From: Candidatus Gastranaerophilales bacterium | GTDB lineage: Bacteria; Cyanobacteriota; Vampirovibrionia; Gastranaerophilales; Gastranaerophilaceae | Assembly: GCA_944323145.1 (NCBI GenBank) | Contig: CALURJ010000001.1 | Span: forward strand, 62,001 to 126,000 | Direction of reading: 5' to 3' | DNA: 64,000 nucleotides | Shown: positions 17,167-25,980 of the stretch, piece after piece | Numbering within the stretch: the stretch's first letter is position 1 | Layout of the letters: each line of letters starts with the position of its first letter | Made by a program: the position numbers and the translations under genes | Notes under the pieces: model-generated | Told to the model about the DNA's origin: nothing | What the model saw: only the letters and a program-made list of their open reading frames with translations | The model's database searches: none

Positions 17167-17478
17167 ATGCAAGTTCAATTTAATACCCAAAAAGGACAAA
17201 ATTTCATGGGGCATGGCGCCAGAAATATCGGCGAAGTAATGAACAGGTTATATGAATCAGCTTATAAAACAGATTTGTTTGAAGAAGTTCCTGATATTAT
17301 TCAAGTTTCTGCCAAAATGAAAGACGGTACAGAAGTTAGTGCAATTGCAAATTTTTATAATGGTAAATATGTTGGTATAAGATTTCCGTTTGAGCAGGTG
17401 CAGTATAAAAGCGAATTCTGTAAAACAATTATGCAGAAGTTTAATGAAATTATAACAAAGAGAAAAATAGATAAATAA
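17167..17478 (+). CDS. Small conserved-looking protein of unknown function
   Basis: This is a 103-residue soluble protein with no recognised domain. It begins with a polar segment (QVQFNTQKGQNFMGHG) and has an alternating strand/helix pattern (VSAIANFYNGKYVGIRF, then a C-terminal amphipathic helix). The start is placed at ATG 17167 because AGGAG lies 5-6 bp upstream; the preceding GTG at 17164 is too close to it. It forms a monocistronic unit ending at a strong terminator. Confidence 0.7.
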   Translation: MQVQFNTQKGQNFMGHGARNIGEVMNRLYESAYKTDLFEEVPDIIQVSAKMKDGTEVSAIANFYNGKYVGIRFPFEQVQYKSEFCKTIMQKFNEIITKRKIDK

Positions 17479-17501
17479 AAAGCCCTTTTTAAGGGCTTTT
17501 T
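17477..17501. terminator. Bidirectional intrinsic terminator
   Basis: The perfect stem AAAAAGCCCTT / AAGGGCTTTTT sits between the small plus-strand gene and the convergent aspS gene and ends in T runs in both directions. Confidence 0.9.
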
Positions 17502-17502
17502 A

Positions 17503-19278
17503 TTATTTGTGTGCTGTACTTTTCAGGTGAAGTTCTCTTAATTGCTGTAATGAAGCTTCGCCCGGAGCATCGCTCATAAGATCTTTTGCTCCTGAATTTT
17601 TAGGGAATGCAATAACATCTCTTATGCTGTCCGTTCTGCAAAGAAGTGCAACAAGTCTATCCAGACCTATTGCCAGACCTGCATGAGGAGGTGTACCGTA
17701 TTGCAATGCATTAACCATAAATCCAAATTTTTCTTTGGCTTCATCTTCCGTTAGGCCTAATGCTTTAAATATTGCAGACTGAACTTCAGATGAGTGAATT
17801 CTCACAGATCCTCCGCCAAGTTCTGTTCCGTTGTAGACAATATCATAAGCAATTGATTTAACATTGCCTAAATCACCTGATTTTAGTTTGTCTAAATCTT
17901 CAATACATGGAGAGGTGAACGGATGGTGCATTGCCATAAATCTTCCTTCTTCATCACTCCATTCAAACATAGGGAAATCAACTACCCATAAAAGATTATG
18001 TTTGCTTTCATCAATTAGATTTAACCTTTTTCCGAAATACAATCTTAATCTTCCCATAATGTCATAGACAAGTTTCGGCTTATCTGCAACAAAGAAAATT
18101 ATATCGCCTGCTTGAGCTTGAGCACGTTCTTGAATTTGTTTTGCCTGTTCTTCTGTTACAAACTTCAATACAGGAGATTTGGCTGTACCATCTTCGTTAT
18201 AGATTATGTTTGCTAAAGCTTTTGCACCGAAAGATACTGCAAGTTTTGTAATATCATCAATGTCTTTTCTTGAGAATTTGGCTCCGCCCGGAATTCTGAT
18301 ACCTCTTACAATACCGCCGTTTTCGAGAGTATTTTTAACTATCTGGAATTCTGATTGAAGAATTATATCGCCGATATCAAATAATTCTAATCCAAAACGT
18401 GTGTCTGGTTTATCCGACCCGAATCTGTCCATAGCTTCCTGCCATGGCATTTGGATAAACGGAGGTTTTACTTCAACTCCTGCAGCCTTGAATGTGTCAA
18501 CAATCAAACCTTCAACAACTTTTATTACATCCTGCTGTTCTACAAAAGACATTTCAAGGTCAATTTGAGTGAATTCAGGCTGTCTGTCCGCTCTTAAATC
18601 TTCATCGCGAAAACATTTTGCTATCTGGTAATATTTTTCAATACCGCCGACCATTAATAACTGTTTAAAGATCTGCGGAGATTGAGGCAGGGCATAAAAT
18701 TTACCTTCCTGAACACGTGACGGTACAAGATAATCTCTTGCACCTTCCGGAGTTGTTTTAATTAAAATCGGAGTTTCAACTTCCAAGAAGTCAAGATTAT
18801 TGAGGTAATTTCTTGCTGCCTGACAAATTTTATGACGCAAAGTCAGATTGTGAAGCATTTTTTCACGTCTGATATCAAGATATCTGTATTTCAAACGTAC
18901 ATCTTCTGATACATTTTCATCGTCCAAAACAAACGGCAAAGTTTTTGCTTCCGAGAGTATTTCAACAAATTCCGGATACATTTCAACCTGACCTGTTGCA
19001 TATTTTTCATTATAAGTTTCTTCCGGACGACGTGTTATTTCCCCGCGAACCGTAATTACGTATTCCGAACGAACCTTTTCAAAAATTTTGTGAACATCGG
19101 GGTTAATTTGGGGATTCGCAACCAGCTGGAAAAATCCGCTTCTATCTCTTAATTCAATAAATAAAATACCGCCAAGGTCGCGTACTGTAGCAACCCAGCC
19201 TGACAAAGTAACTTCTTCGTTAATATTTGAAAGATTAAGCTCTCCGCAGTTATGGTCTTTCATCTTAGTTTTAATCAT
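17503..19278 (-). CDS. aspS: Aspartate-tRNA ligase, bacterial type
   Basis: This class II synthetase charges tRNA-Asp, possibly also tRNA-Asn if no AsnRS exists. In 591 residues it has the N-terminal OB-fold anticodon domain (about 15-105), motif 2 in FRDEDLRADRQPEFTQ (near 215-230), the bacterial GAD insertion (about 285-410) and motif 3 in GLAIGLDRLVALL (near 530-542). Length is typical of bacterial-type AspRS. It is monocistronic and ends at the shared terminator. Confidence 0.96.
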   Translation of the reverse strand: MIKTKMKDHNCGELNLSNINEEVTLSGWVATVRDLGGILFIELRDRSGFFQLVANPQINPDVHKIFEKVRSEYVITVRGEITRRPEETYNEKYATGQVEMYPEFVEILSEAKTLPFVLDDENVSEDVRLKYRYLDIRREKMLHNLTLRHKICQAARNYLNNLDFLEVETPILIKTTPEGARDYLVPSRVQEGKFYALPQSPQIFKQLLMVGGIEKYYQIAKCFRDEDLRADRQPEFTQIDLEMSFVEQQDVIKVVEGLIVDTFKAAGVEVKPPFIQMPWQEAMDRFGSDKPDTRFGLELFDIGDIILQSEFQIVKNTLENGGIVRGIRIPGGAKFSRKDIDDITKLAVSFGAKALANIIYNEDGTAKSPVLKFVTEEQAKQIQERAQAQAGDIIFFVADKPKLVYDIMGRLRLYFGKRLNLIDESKHNLLWVVDFPMFEWSDEEGRFMAMHHPFTSPCIEDLDKLKSGDLGNVKSIAYDIVYNGTELGGGSVRIHSSEVQSAIFKALGLTEDEAKEKFGFMVNALQYGTPPHAGLAIGLDRLVALLCRTDSIRDVIAFPKNSGAKDLMSDAPGEASLQQLRELHLKSTAHK

Positions 19279-19368
19279 CTTATGTTCCTTTTCTCTTTCT
19301 CTTTACAGACTTAATTAAATTTTAACAAAAACATAAAAAAAGAACATAAAATGTGAAGAATATTTTAA

Positions 19369-19758
19369 TTATCTTCTGCGCACCTGCCGGTTTCTTTGAC
19401 GTACTTGCTGATTTTGACGAGCATTGTCTTCTTCATCTTCTTCATCTTCATCATAATAACTATCATCATATTCATAATCTTCAGGAAGTATTTCTATTAT
19501 TTGTATAGTCATGATGCAGGAAATATTAACGTGAAGCTGTGGAGATTTATCAGGCCGGAATGCAAGATTTTTGCGGTCTTTAACCTCGCAGTTTTTTAAA
19601 GTAATAAACTGAAAACCGCCGTTGAGTATGTAAAACAGCATATTGTCAGGGATTGAATTGCTGAATCTCATATTTTCCGGCAACAAAAGTTCGCCTTCTA
19701 TGTGTTGTTCATTTGTAGTTATTAAAACCTGCATTCTTGGTAAATCATTAATCATCAT
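19369..19758 (-). CDS. Hypothetical protein with acidic segment and basic tail
   Basis: This 129-residue protein matches no family I can name. Residues 5-90 look like a small beta-rich domain (MQVLITTNEQHIEGELLLP, then a hydrophobic strand and a second half with VNISCIMTIQIIEIL). Residues 92-113 are almost entirely Asp, Glu and Tyr, and the tail (114-129) is Gln/Arg rich. The tail composition suggests an ionic or nucleic-acid contact. A run of ATG codons at the start follows a good AGGAG site. Confidence 0.65.
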   Translation of the reverse strand: MMINDLPRMQVLITTNEQHIEGELLLPENMRFSNSIPDNMLFYILNGGFQFITLKNCEVKDRKNLAFRPDKSPQLHVNISCIMTIQIIEILPEDYEYDDSYYDEDEEDEEDNARQNQQVRQRNRQVRRR

Positions 19759-19849
19759 ATCTTATCTCTCCTGATTATAATTTGAATATAGCATATTTTT
19801 TAATATTTGTATAGTTTATGTAAATTCTTATTTAATGAACAAAATATAT

Positions 19850-21046
19850 CTAGTAATACACATTGTATAATGTTCCTACACAATATATAAGCATTAAAAA
19901 TATGTAGACTATTAAGGCTTTTTTCATAAAGCTGGAAGTATTTATACTGATATTTTTAATATTAGGTTTACATAATATAAAAAGGAACGGTAATACGGCA
20001 ATAAAATATCTGCCTTGTATCCCTTGTATATAGGCACTGTGTAACGGAGTCCAAGTTATAAATAACAGACAGCAGGTAAAGAATACAAATCCGAAAAAGA
20101 GCAGTGCGCTGTAAATACGCTGAAAAAGGTTTATAGTGTATTTTTCAGGAATAAATACTAAAGATAAAATAAAATAAAACATTGTACATCTATAGAATAA
20201 AGTACTTAATCTTATGTTGTTTAGTCCAAGTTTTCCTATAACCTGTCCTGACCAATTTGGTAAATAGTGAATACAAGTTGTACAAAATAATTTAAAAAAT
20301 CCTATAGGGTTTGAAAGTATAAAATGTTTATTAAAATCGGAATCAACTGCTGGGCCTGTATTTGAATAGTTGTTCATATACCAGAGACACGATGATGCAA
20401 TTGATATTAAAATTATTAGCAGTATAAGTATTTTCTTATGTTTATTTAGCTTAATCGGCAGCAGTAAAAATAGCGGCATAATTGCGCACTTGCACAGCCC
20501 GCCGATAATACCGCTTATTAGAAGGCGTGGAGTATCTTTAGTCAAAGATATGTCTTTTTGTTCAAATATAATCTTAAATATATAAGCAAACAATAAAAAT
20601 GCAAAGCCATTATTAAAAGCATCTCCGGAATAAGAGCTTCCGAGATATATTGACATTGGCATCAGGGACGCAAATAAAAATTGCCATTTGAAAATCGGCG
20701 TTATTTTAATCGCAAAATATGTTAGTGTTATCCAGATGAGAAGATTAAAAAATCTTCCAAAATAAAATGCGATTTCCTGATTTCTGCTGAAACTTCCTAA
20801 TTTGTTCCCTAAGCCGGAAAATACATACATAACCGGCGGATATCCGCTGGCTCCGTGAAAAGCATATCCGTCATCCCTGTTTTCCGGTAAATTATTATAA
20901 ATTACTCCGTTAGCAACTTCCTTTGCTCTTAATAGATGAGCCATTTCGTCAGGGACTTCATACTTGGGGGTGATAAACATTATAATTATGCCGAATACAA
21001 ATGCAAATATTACAAATATTATTTCCGGTGATTTTAGCTTTTCCAT
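19850..21046 (-). CDS. DUF2142-like polytopic membrane protein, probable lipid-linked sugar glycosyltransferase
   Basis: This 398-residue protein has about ten membrane helices. The N-terminal signature TPKYEVPDEMAHLLRA follows the first helix, as in DUF2142 proteins, which resemble GT-C fold glycosyltransferases that use polyprenyl-linked sugars on the outer face of the inner membrane. Its ATG directly follows the stop of the upstream GT2 gene with no spacer, so translation is probably coupled to it. If the GT2 gene is switched off by its homopolymer, this gene is likely to lose expression as well. Confidence 0.72.
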   Translation of the reverse strand: MEKLKSPEIIFVIFAFVFGIIIMFITPKYEVPDEMAHLLRAKEVANGVIYNNLPENRDDGYAFHGASGYPPVMYVFSGLGNKLGSFSRNQEIAFYFGRFFNLLIWITLTYFAIKITPIFKWQFLFASLMPMSIYLGSSYSGDAFNNGFAFLLFAYIFKIIFEQKDISLTKDTPRLLISGIIGGLCKCAIMPLFLLLPIKLNKHKKILILLIILISIASSCLWYMNNYSNTGPAVDSDFNKHFILSNPIGFFKLFCTTCIHYLPNWSGQVIGKLGLNNIRLSTLFYRCTMFYFILSLVFIPEKYTINLFQRIYSALLFFGFVFFTCCLLFITWTPLHSAYIQGIQGRYFIAVLPFLFILCKPNIKNISINTSSFMKKALIVYIFLMLIYCVGTLYNVYY

Positions 21047-21742
21047 TTAATAAGTCTTTCTTAAAAGTGATTTACAAATTTTATACGAATCTGATAACGG
21101 TTTAAAATGGCTGTTTTTGTTCTTTTTTATATAGATAGTACTTATTGGAATTTCTTCTATCGGGATATTGTGCTTATGTGCCTTTATCAGCATTAGTGTT
21201 TCAAAAGAAAAATCCGAATTATTTATATCCAGAAATAATTTTATACAATCTCTTGGAATACCTCTGAGTCCTGTCTGTGTGTCATTTATTTGTATTTTGT
21301 AAATTATTTTGAAAATAGCAGATATAAATTTATTACCTATAAAGCTTCTGAACGGAATATTTATATTATTAAAATTTCTGCTTCCGAGAAACATTGTTTG
21401 ACAAGATTTTGATAGAAAATTTGCTATTTTAACAATATCCTCTACTGAATGTTGCAAGTCGCAATCAGCAGTAATAACTCCTTTACAGTTGTTATAATTA
21501 TCATTTATATATTTAAAACCGTTCTTTAACGCTTCTCCCTTTCCCAAATTTACCGAATGTGTGAGTATTTTGTCGGGGGGGGGGCAATTTTTTAGCAACT
21601 CATTGAATATTTCCTCCGAGGCACTGCCGTCATTTACAACAATAACAGGACTATCCGGTAAGCTTTCTTTTAAACCGTTAAGCAGTAAAATTAAGCTTTT
21701 ATCCGGATTGTATGCAGGTATTAATATACAAATTTCTTCCAC
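21047..21742 (-). CDS. GT2 glycosyltransferase (polyprenyl-phosphate sugar synthase-like) with a C10 phase tract
   Basis: This 231-residue GT-A enzyme has the N-terminal ILIPAYNP, VVNDGS at 35-40, the metal-binding TADCDLQ near 91-97 and an RGIP segment near 170. It resembles dolichyl/polyprenyl-phosphate glycosyltransferases that load sugars for membrane GT-C enzymes, and a GT-C-like gene follows it without spacing. A run of ten C on the coding strand encodes the end of Cys53 and Pro54-56; with ten the frame is open. A change of one or two bases would truncate it in its first quarter. Confidence 0.85.
   Translation of the reverse strand: MEEICILIPAYNPDKSLILLLNGLKESLPDSPVIVVNDGSASEEIFNELLKNCPPPDKILTHSVNLGKGEALKNGFKYINDNYNNCKGVITADCDLQHSVEDIVKIANFLSKSCQTMFLGSRNFNNINIPFRSFIGNKFISAIFKIIYKIQINDTQTGLRGIPRDCIKLFLDINNSDFSFETLMLIKAHKHNIPIEEIPISTIYIKKNKNSHFKPLSDSYKICKSLLRKTY
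21575..21584 (-). repeat. Homopolymer (C10 on coding strand) inside the GT2 gene
   Basis: Ten consecutive G on the plus strand within codons 53-56 of the glycosyltransferase. The gene is in frame at this length, the opposite state to the two G-tract prepilins. Confidence 0.95.
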
Positions 21743-21753
21743 ACTATCCCCTT

Positions 21754-21783
21754 AAAAAAGCAGGACTATATAAGTCCTGCTTT
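21754..21783 (-). terminator. Intrinsic terminator of the nfeD-SPFH operon
   Basis: On the minus strand AAAGCAGGAC pairs with GTCCTGCTTT around a 7-nt loop, followed by T residues, just after the SPFH stop codon and before the GT2 ribosome site. Confidence 0.88.
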
Positions 21784-21790
21784 GAAATTG

Positions 21791-22762
21791 TTATTTTTTG
21801 TCAAACATTTGTTTAATGCCGTCAACTGAGGACAGAATTCCTGTTGCTTCATAAGGCATATAAACAACTTTATTATTTTCTCCGCTTGTAATAGCAGTCA
21901 TTGTTTCTAAATATTTCATTGCGATTAAATATTTGTCAGGCTGACCTTTATCAGCGAGAGCAGTAATAATTCTGTTGATTGCTTCTTTTTCTGCATCTGC
22001 TTCAATAATACGTGCTTGAGCAATACCTTCCGCTCTTAATATTTCTGCCTGCTTTTCACCTTCTGCAGAACGGATAGCAGCTTCCTTTTCGCCTTCTGCT
22101 TTTCTGATAGCTGCTTCTTTTAAACCTTCTGCTTCGGTTATTGTAGCTTTCTTTTCTCTGTCAGCTTTCATCAATTTGTCCATTGATGCCTGAATGTCAG
22201 CCGGCGGGAAGATATCTTGAATTTCTACACGGTTAACTTTTACGCCCCATTTATTTGTTGCTTCATCAAGAGTTGTTCGCAATTCATCATTTATTTTCCC
22301 GCGTGAAGTTAATGTTTCCTGCAAATCCATCTGGCCTACAAGGTTTCTTAATGTTGTTTGTGTTAATTTTTCAATGGCTTCAGGAAGATTTTTGATTTCA
22401 TAAACTGCGCTTTTTGCATCTACAATCTGGAAGTAAATGAGAGCGTTTATTGTAATGGAAACGTTATCTCTTGTAATGACATTTTGACGTGGAAAATCGT
22501 ACATTTGTTCTCTTAAGTCAATTCTGTTTGTCGGCTTCAAGTAATAATAGTTTGTACCGTCAAGCCCTCTTTGTGAAACTTTTTCTAAGATTCCTCTCGG
22601 TGCTTCAAGAACCGGAAATATAAAATTAGGACCAGCCATGAGTGTTTTTTCATAGCGTCCCATTCTTTCTATAATAACTTCTTCCTGTTGTTTAACTATG
22701 ATAATTCCTTTGAATACATAAATTAATAATGCAACAAGTAAAATCAATAATACCAAACTCAT
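21791..22762 (-). CDS. SPFH/stomatin family membrane protein (QmcA-like)
   Basis: This 323-residue protein has one N-terminal membrane helix (2-20), an SPFH/band-7 domain (about 20-190) and an Ala/Glu/Lys-rich coiled-coil segment (about 190-260, repeats such as AEGEKEAAIR). It probably forms a membrane-microdomain cage. It sits 9 bp after an NfeD-like gene, the standard partner, so the two products are likely to form a complex. A C-terminal tail without further domains is normal for the family. Confidence 0.9.
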   Translation of the reverse strand: MSLVLLILLVALLIYVFKGIIIVKQQEEVIIERMGRYEKTLMAGPNFIFPVLEAPRGILEKVSQRGLDGTNYYYLKPTNRIDLREQMYDFPRQNVITRDNVSITINALIYFQIVDAKSAVYEIKNLPEAIEKLTQTTLRNLVGQMDLQETLTSRGKINDELRTTLDEATNKWGVKVNRVEIQDIFPPADIQASMDKLMKADREKKATITEAEGLKEAAIRKAEGEKEAAIRSAEGEKQAEILRAEGIAQARIIEADAEKEAINRIITALADKGQPDKYLIAMKYLETMTAITSGENNKVVYMPYEATGILSSVDGIKQMFDKK

Positions 22763-22771
22763 AATTCTCTC

Positions 22772-23197
22772 CTATACTTTCTCTACTGTCAATACAAGAC
22801 TTTCATATTTAATAATTTTTACTTCGCTTCCGACAGGTATTGTTTCATCACCTTCTGATCTTGCTTCCCATCTTTCGTCATAAATCGTGATTGCTCCGGA
22901 ATATTTTGTAACGGGCTCGATTACTTTGACAATTTTCCCTATATACTTGCCTTTCATGCCCGTTTCTTGTTCTTTAGTTTCTTTGCTTCTCAATAATATC
23001 GGGCGCAGGAAAAGTATTGAAATAATGGAAAGTACTACAAATATTAATATAAGATATATCCAACTTTTTATAAATACCGCGATAACGGCAGTTATAAAAC
23101 CTGCAAGTGCAAGATTAAGAAAAAACATTGAAGGTACTATCATTTCAAGGATAACCGAAATTAATCCGACAATTGCAAAAATTTCCCATAAAACCAT
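22772..23197 (-). CDS. NfeD-like membrane protein
   Basis: This 141-residue short NfeD has three or four membrane segments between 2 and 70 and a C-terminal OB-fold beta domain (about 75-140, with GKIVKVIEP and VGSEVKIIKYE). It lacks the ClpP-like protease domain of long NfeD forms. It is the first gene of the two-gene operon with the SPFH protein, whose assembly it is expected to support. Confidence 0.87.
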   Translation of the reverse strand: MVLWEIFAIVGLISVILEMIVPSMFFLNLALAGFITAVIAVFIKSWIYLILIFVVLSIISILFLRPILLRSKETKEQETGMKGKYIGKIVKVIEPVTKYSGAITIYDERWEARSEGDETIPVGSEVKIIKYESLVLTVEKV

Positions 23198-23291
23198 AAT
23201 TTGTGACTCCTTTATATTAAAGTTATATTAACATATTTTTGTATGGGCGTCAATTCTTTATTATTGTTAAATATTGTTGTAAAATTTAGTT

Positions 23292-24707
23292 ATGATTACA
23301 TACGATAGCTTGACATTAAAATTTTGGGTTGAACAAAATAACGATTTTTTGACGGATGCAAGAGTTCAAAAAATTCAGCAGCCGACAAGGCGCGATTTTG
23401 TTTTTTCTTTAAGAAATAAAGGTGAAACAAAAAAATTATACATAAATATAAATCCACATTATCATCATGTTTGTTTTATGAGTAAATCAAATGAGGGAAA
23501 AAGGTTAATTACAATTCCTTCAAAGCCGCCGATGTTTTGTATGCTTCTCCGTAAATATCTTGAAAATGCAAGGATTACTAAAGTTCATCAGCCTGAATTT
23601 GAAAGGATTCTGGAATTTTATTTTGAAACTTATAATGAACTTTCGGAGAAAATCTATCTTTGTCTTGCAATAGAGCTTATGGGCAAGCATTCAAATGTGA
23701 TTTTATATAACTATGATACTAATATAATTCTTGGATGTGCGCATAATGTCGGTTCAGAAAAAAGCCGTGAGCGCGAGATGGCAGGCGGGCTTCCTTATGT
23801 TTACCCGTCAGGACGGCCTAAAAGCTGGTATGCAAATGAAAATTCTTTTGCATACGGGCAAAATTCTGATATTAATACTTTGATTGATGACTATTATGCG
23901 CAGTGGATGTTTGACGATAAATTTAAAAGAATTAAAGATAACTGCAGGCAAATTGTAGCGGCGAGATTAAAGAAGGATAAAAACTCTTTAAAAAAAATAC
24001 AGGCAAGGCTTGAAAAAGAATTTAATTCGGAAAAATACAGACTTTATGGTGATTTAATTATGGCAAATCTTTATAATTTAAAAGATTATCAAAAATTTGT
24101 TGATGTTTATGATTATGAAAACGATAAAGAAATAAAAATTGAACTTGATGAAACAAAAACTTTAAAAGAAAATGCAAATAATTTTTATAAGCTTTACAAC
24201 AAGGCTAAAACTTCTATTACAAAACTTTCCGAATTGTCAGAAAACCTGAATGAGCAAATTGAATATTATGAACAGATTTTGTATTCCGTTGATATTGCAA
24301 ATTCCATAGATGATTTTTACGAGATTGAAGCGGAATTGAAACCTGAAACAAATATTAAAAAGGACAAAAAATCAACTGTTGAGCCTTTGGAATTTAATAT
24401 AGAAGGATACAAGGTTTATGTCGGAAGAAATAACAGGCAAAATGATTATATTGTATCAAAACTTTCAAGAGATGAGGATTTTTGGTTTCATACAAGGGAT
24501 TGTGCGGGTTCTCATGTGCTTTTACGCTGCGGTGAGCCTTCTGATAAAATAATATTTGAATGTGCAAAACTTGCCAAAGAGTATTCCAAAGGAAAAAATT
24601 CTTCAAAAGTCGGTGTAATTTATACAAAGCGAAAGTTTTTGAAAAAGCCTCCCGGTGCTAATTTAGGGTATGTAACTTATAAGGGCGAAAAGGAAATAAT
24701 TGTCTGA
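23292..24707 (+). CDS. rqcH: NFACT family ribosome quality control protein (RqcH-like)
   Basis: RqcH binds stalled 50S subunits and adds alanine tails to the nascent chain. The protein has an NFACT-N domain (1 to about 200, with IELMGKHSNVILYN near 125-138), a coiled-coil middle (about 280-345) and NFACT-R at the end (DEDFWFHTRDCAGSHV near 395-410, and PPGANLGYVTY at the C-terminus). At 471 residues it is roughly 100 shorter than Firmicute homologues, the middle region being compact. Its TGA overlaps the next ATG (TGATG), so it is coupled to the Y-family polymerase gene. Confidence 0.88.
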   Translation: MITYDSLTLKFWVEQNNDFLTDARVQKIQQPTRRDFVFSLRNKGETKKLYININPHYHHVCFMSKSNEGKRLITIPSKPPMFCMLLRKYLENARITKVHQPEFERILEFYFETYNELSEKIYLCLAIELMGKHSNVILYNYDTNIILGCAHNVGSEKSREREMAGGLPYVYPSGRPKSWYANENSFAYGQNSDINTLIDDYYAQWMFDDKFKRIKDNCRQIVAARLKKDKNSLKKIQARLEKEFNSEKYRLYGDLIMANLYNLKDYQKFVDVYDYENDKEIKIELDETKTLKENANNFYKLYNKAKTSITKLSELSENLNEQIEYYEQILYSVDIANSIDDFYEIEAELKPETNIKKDKKSTVEPLEFNIEGYKVYVGRNNRQNDYIVSKLSRDEDFWFHTRDCAGSHVLLRCGEPSDKIIFECAKLAKEYSKGKNSSKVGVIYTKRKFLKKPPGANLGYVTYKGEKEIIV

Positions 24708-25927
24708 TGCTGGAAAAAATTACAAACATATCTGATAATGTTGGTATGGCTCGTAAAAATGTTATAGCTCTTGTTGACTGCGATTCTTTTTTTGTCTCCT
24801 GCGAACAGGCCGTTAATCCTGAACTTAAAAGCAAACCTGTATGTGTTATGTCCGGGCGCGGTCAGTGTGTAATTTCCCGTTCTAAAGAGGCTAAAAAATT
24901 AGGTATCAGAATGGGGATGCCTTACTTTCAAATTGAAGGGCAGATGAAAAAAGCGACTTTTATAAATGCAAATCATGATTTGTATGCGGAAATATCTTCT
25001 AAAGTTATGGAAGTTTTAAAATCATTTAGTCCAAAAGTAGAAATTTATTCAATAGATGAAGCATTTGTTGATTTGACCGGATTGGAAAGACTTTATAAAC
25101 GGAATTATCTGGAAATTGCACAGATGATAAGACAGGAAGTTAAAGAAAAGGTTGATATTCCAGTATCAATTGGCTTAAGTTCTTCAAAATCGCTTGCAAA
25201 GCTTGCGTCTGATAAAGCAAAAAAACTTGAGGAGGGGGTATTTCTTATAGGTTCAAGAAAAATTATCCCTGTTCTTGAAAAGACGAGTATTGATGAAATC
25301 TGGGGTATAGGTAAAAATTTGTCCTCACTTTTTAGAAAAAACGGGATTTTAACTGCTTATGAACTTGTTCGTCAGGATGATTTGTGGCTGAATAAACAAA
25401 TAGGCATAAGAGGCTTAGAGATGAAACATGAACTTCTCGGCGAGATGGTTTCTCCTGTTTCAGATGAAGAAAAACTTCCTAAATCCATTCAAAAAACAAG
25501 TGCGCTTGCAAAATTTACCTCGGATAAAAACTATCTGAAAAATTCTCTGAATTATCATATACACAGAGCCTGTGTAAAACTAAGAAAAATAAATGCTAAA
25601 TGTCACGGGGTGAGTATTTTTCTGCGGACAAAAGATTTTAAAGTCTATTGTGAAAAAAGAGTTTTAAATACTGCTACTGATTTTGAACTGGAGATTTCTT
25701 CGGTGATTTTTGAGCTTCTGGATAAAATGTATAATTCGAATATTTTATATAGAAGCACCGGTGTAATTCTTGATACTTTTGTTTTTAACCATGAAGCCCA
25801 GATGTCTTTGTTTGCGGATATTACTGAGGATGAGAAAAAGGCAAAACTTGCAAAATGTTTTGATTCTCTTGAACAGCGTTTCGGTAAAGACATTATTCAA
25901 ACAGGTTTTATAAAAAAAGACGTTTAG
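24707..25927 (+). CDS. Y-family translesion DNA polymerase (UmuC/DinB-like)
   Basis: This error-prone polymerase has catalytic motifs VDCDSFF (about 22-28) and YSIDEAFVD (about 113-121), a helix-hairpin-helix with WGIGKN near 197-202, a little-finger domain to about 370, and a possible beta-clamp-binding QMSLFAD near 363-369. The pattern SCEQAVNPELKSKPV is closer to UmuC than to DinB. The ATG at 24707 overlaps the preceding stop; an in-frame ATG at 24746 (MARKNVIALVD) matches the usual family start and may be the real one. No umuD or lexA is visible nearby. Confidence 0.87.
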   Translation: MLEKITNISDNVGMARKNVIALVDCDSFFVSCEQAVNPELKSKPVCVMSGRGQCVISRSKEAKKLGIRMGMPYFQIEGQMKKATFINANHDLYAEISSKVMEVLKSFSPKVEIYSIDEAFVDLTGLERLYKRNYLEIAQMIRQEVKEKVDIPVSIGLSSSKSLAKLASDKAKKLEEGVFLIGSRKIIPVLEKTSIDEIWGIGKNLSSLFRKNGILTAYELVRQDDLWLNKQIGIRGLEMKHELLGEMVSPVSDEEKLPKSIQKTSALAKFTSDKNYLKNSLNYHIHRACVKLRKINAKCHGVSIFLRTKDFKVYCEKRVLNTATDFELEISSVIFELLDKMYNSNILYRSTGVILDTFVFNHEAQMSLFADITEDEKKAKLAKCFDSLEQRFGKDIIQTGFIKKDV

Positions 25928-25980
25928 TATTATCTTTTGTCAGCTTGATAATATTTTAATTTTGATTTACTTTAAAGTTT

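Noticed and set aside
21575-21584. G tracts as sequencing poly-G artefacts
   Set aside because: Not excluded, but unlikely: the tracts lie inside contigs within genes, differ in length, and at this site the gene is in frame on both sides.
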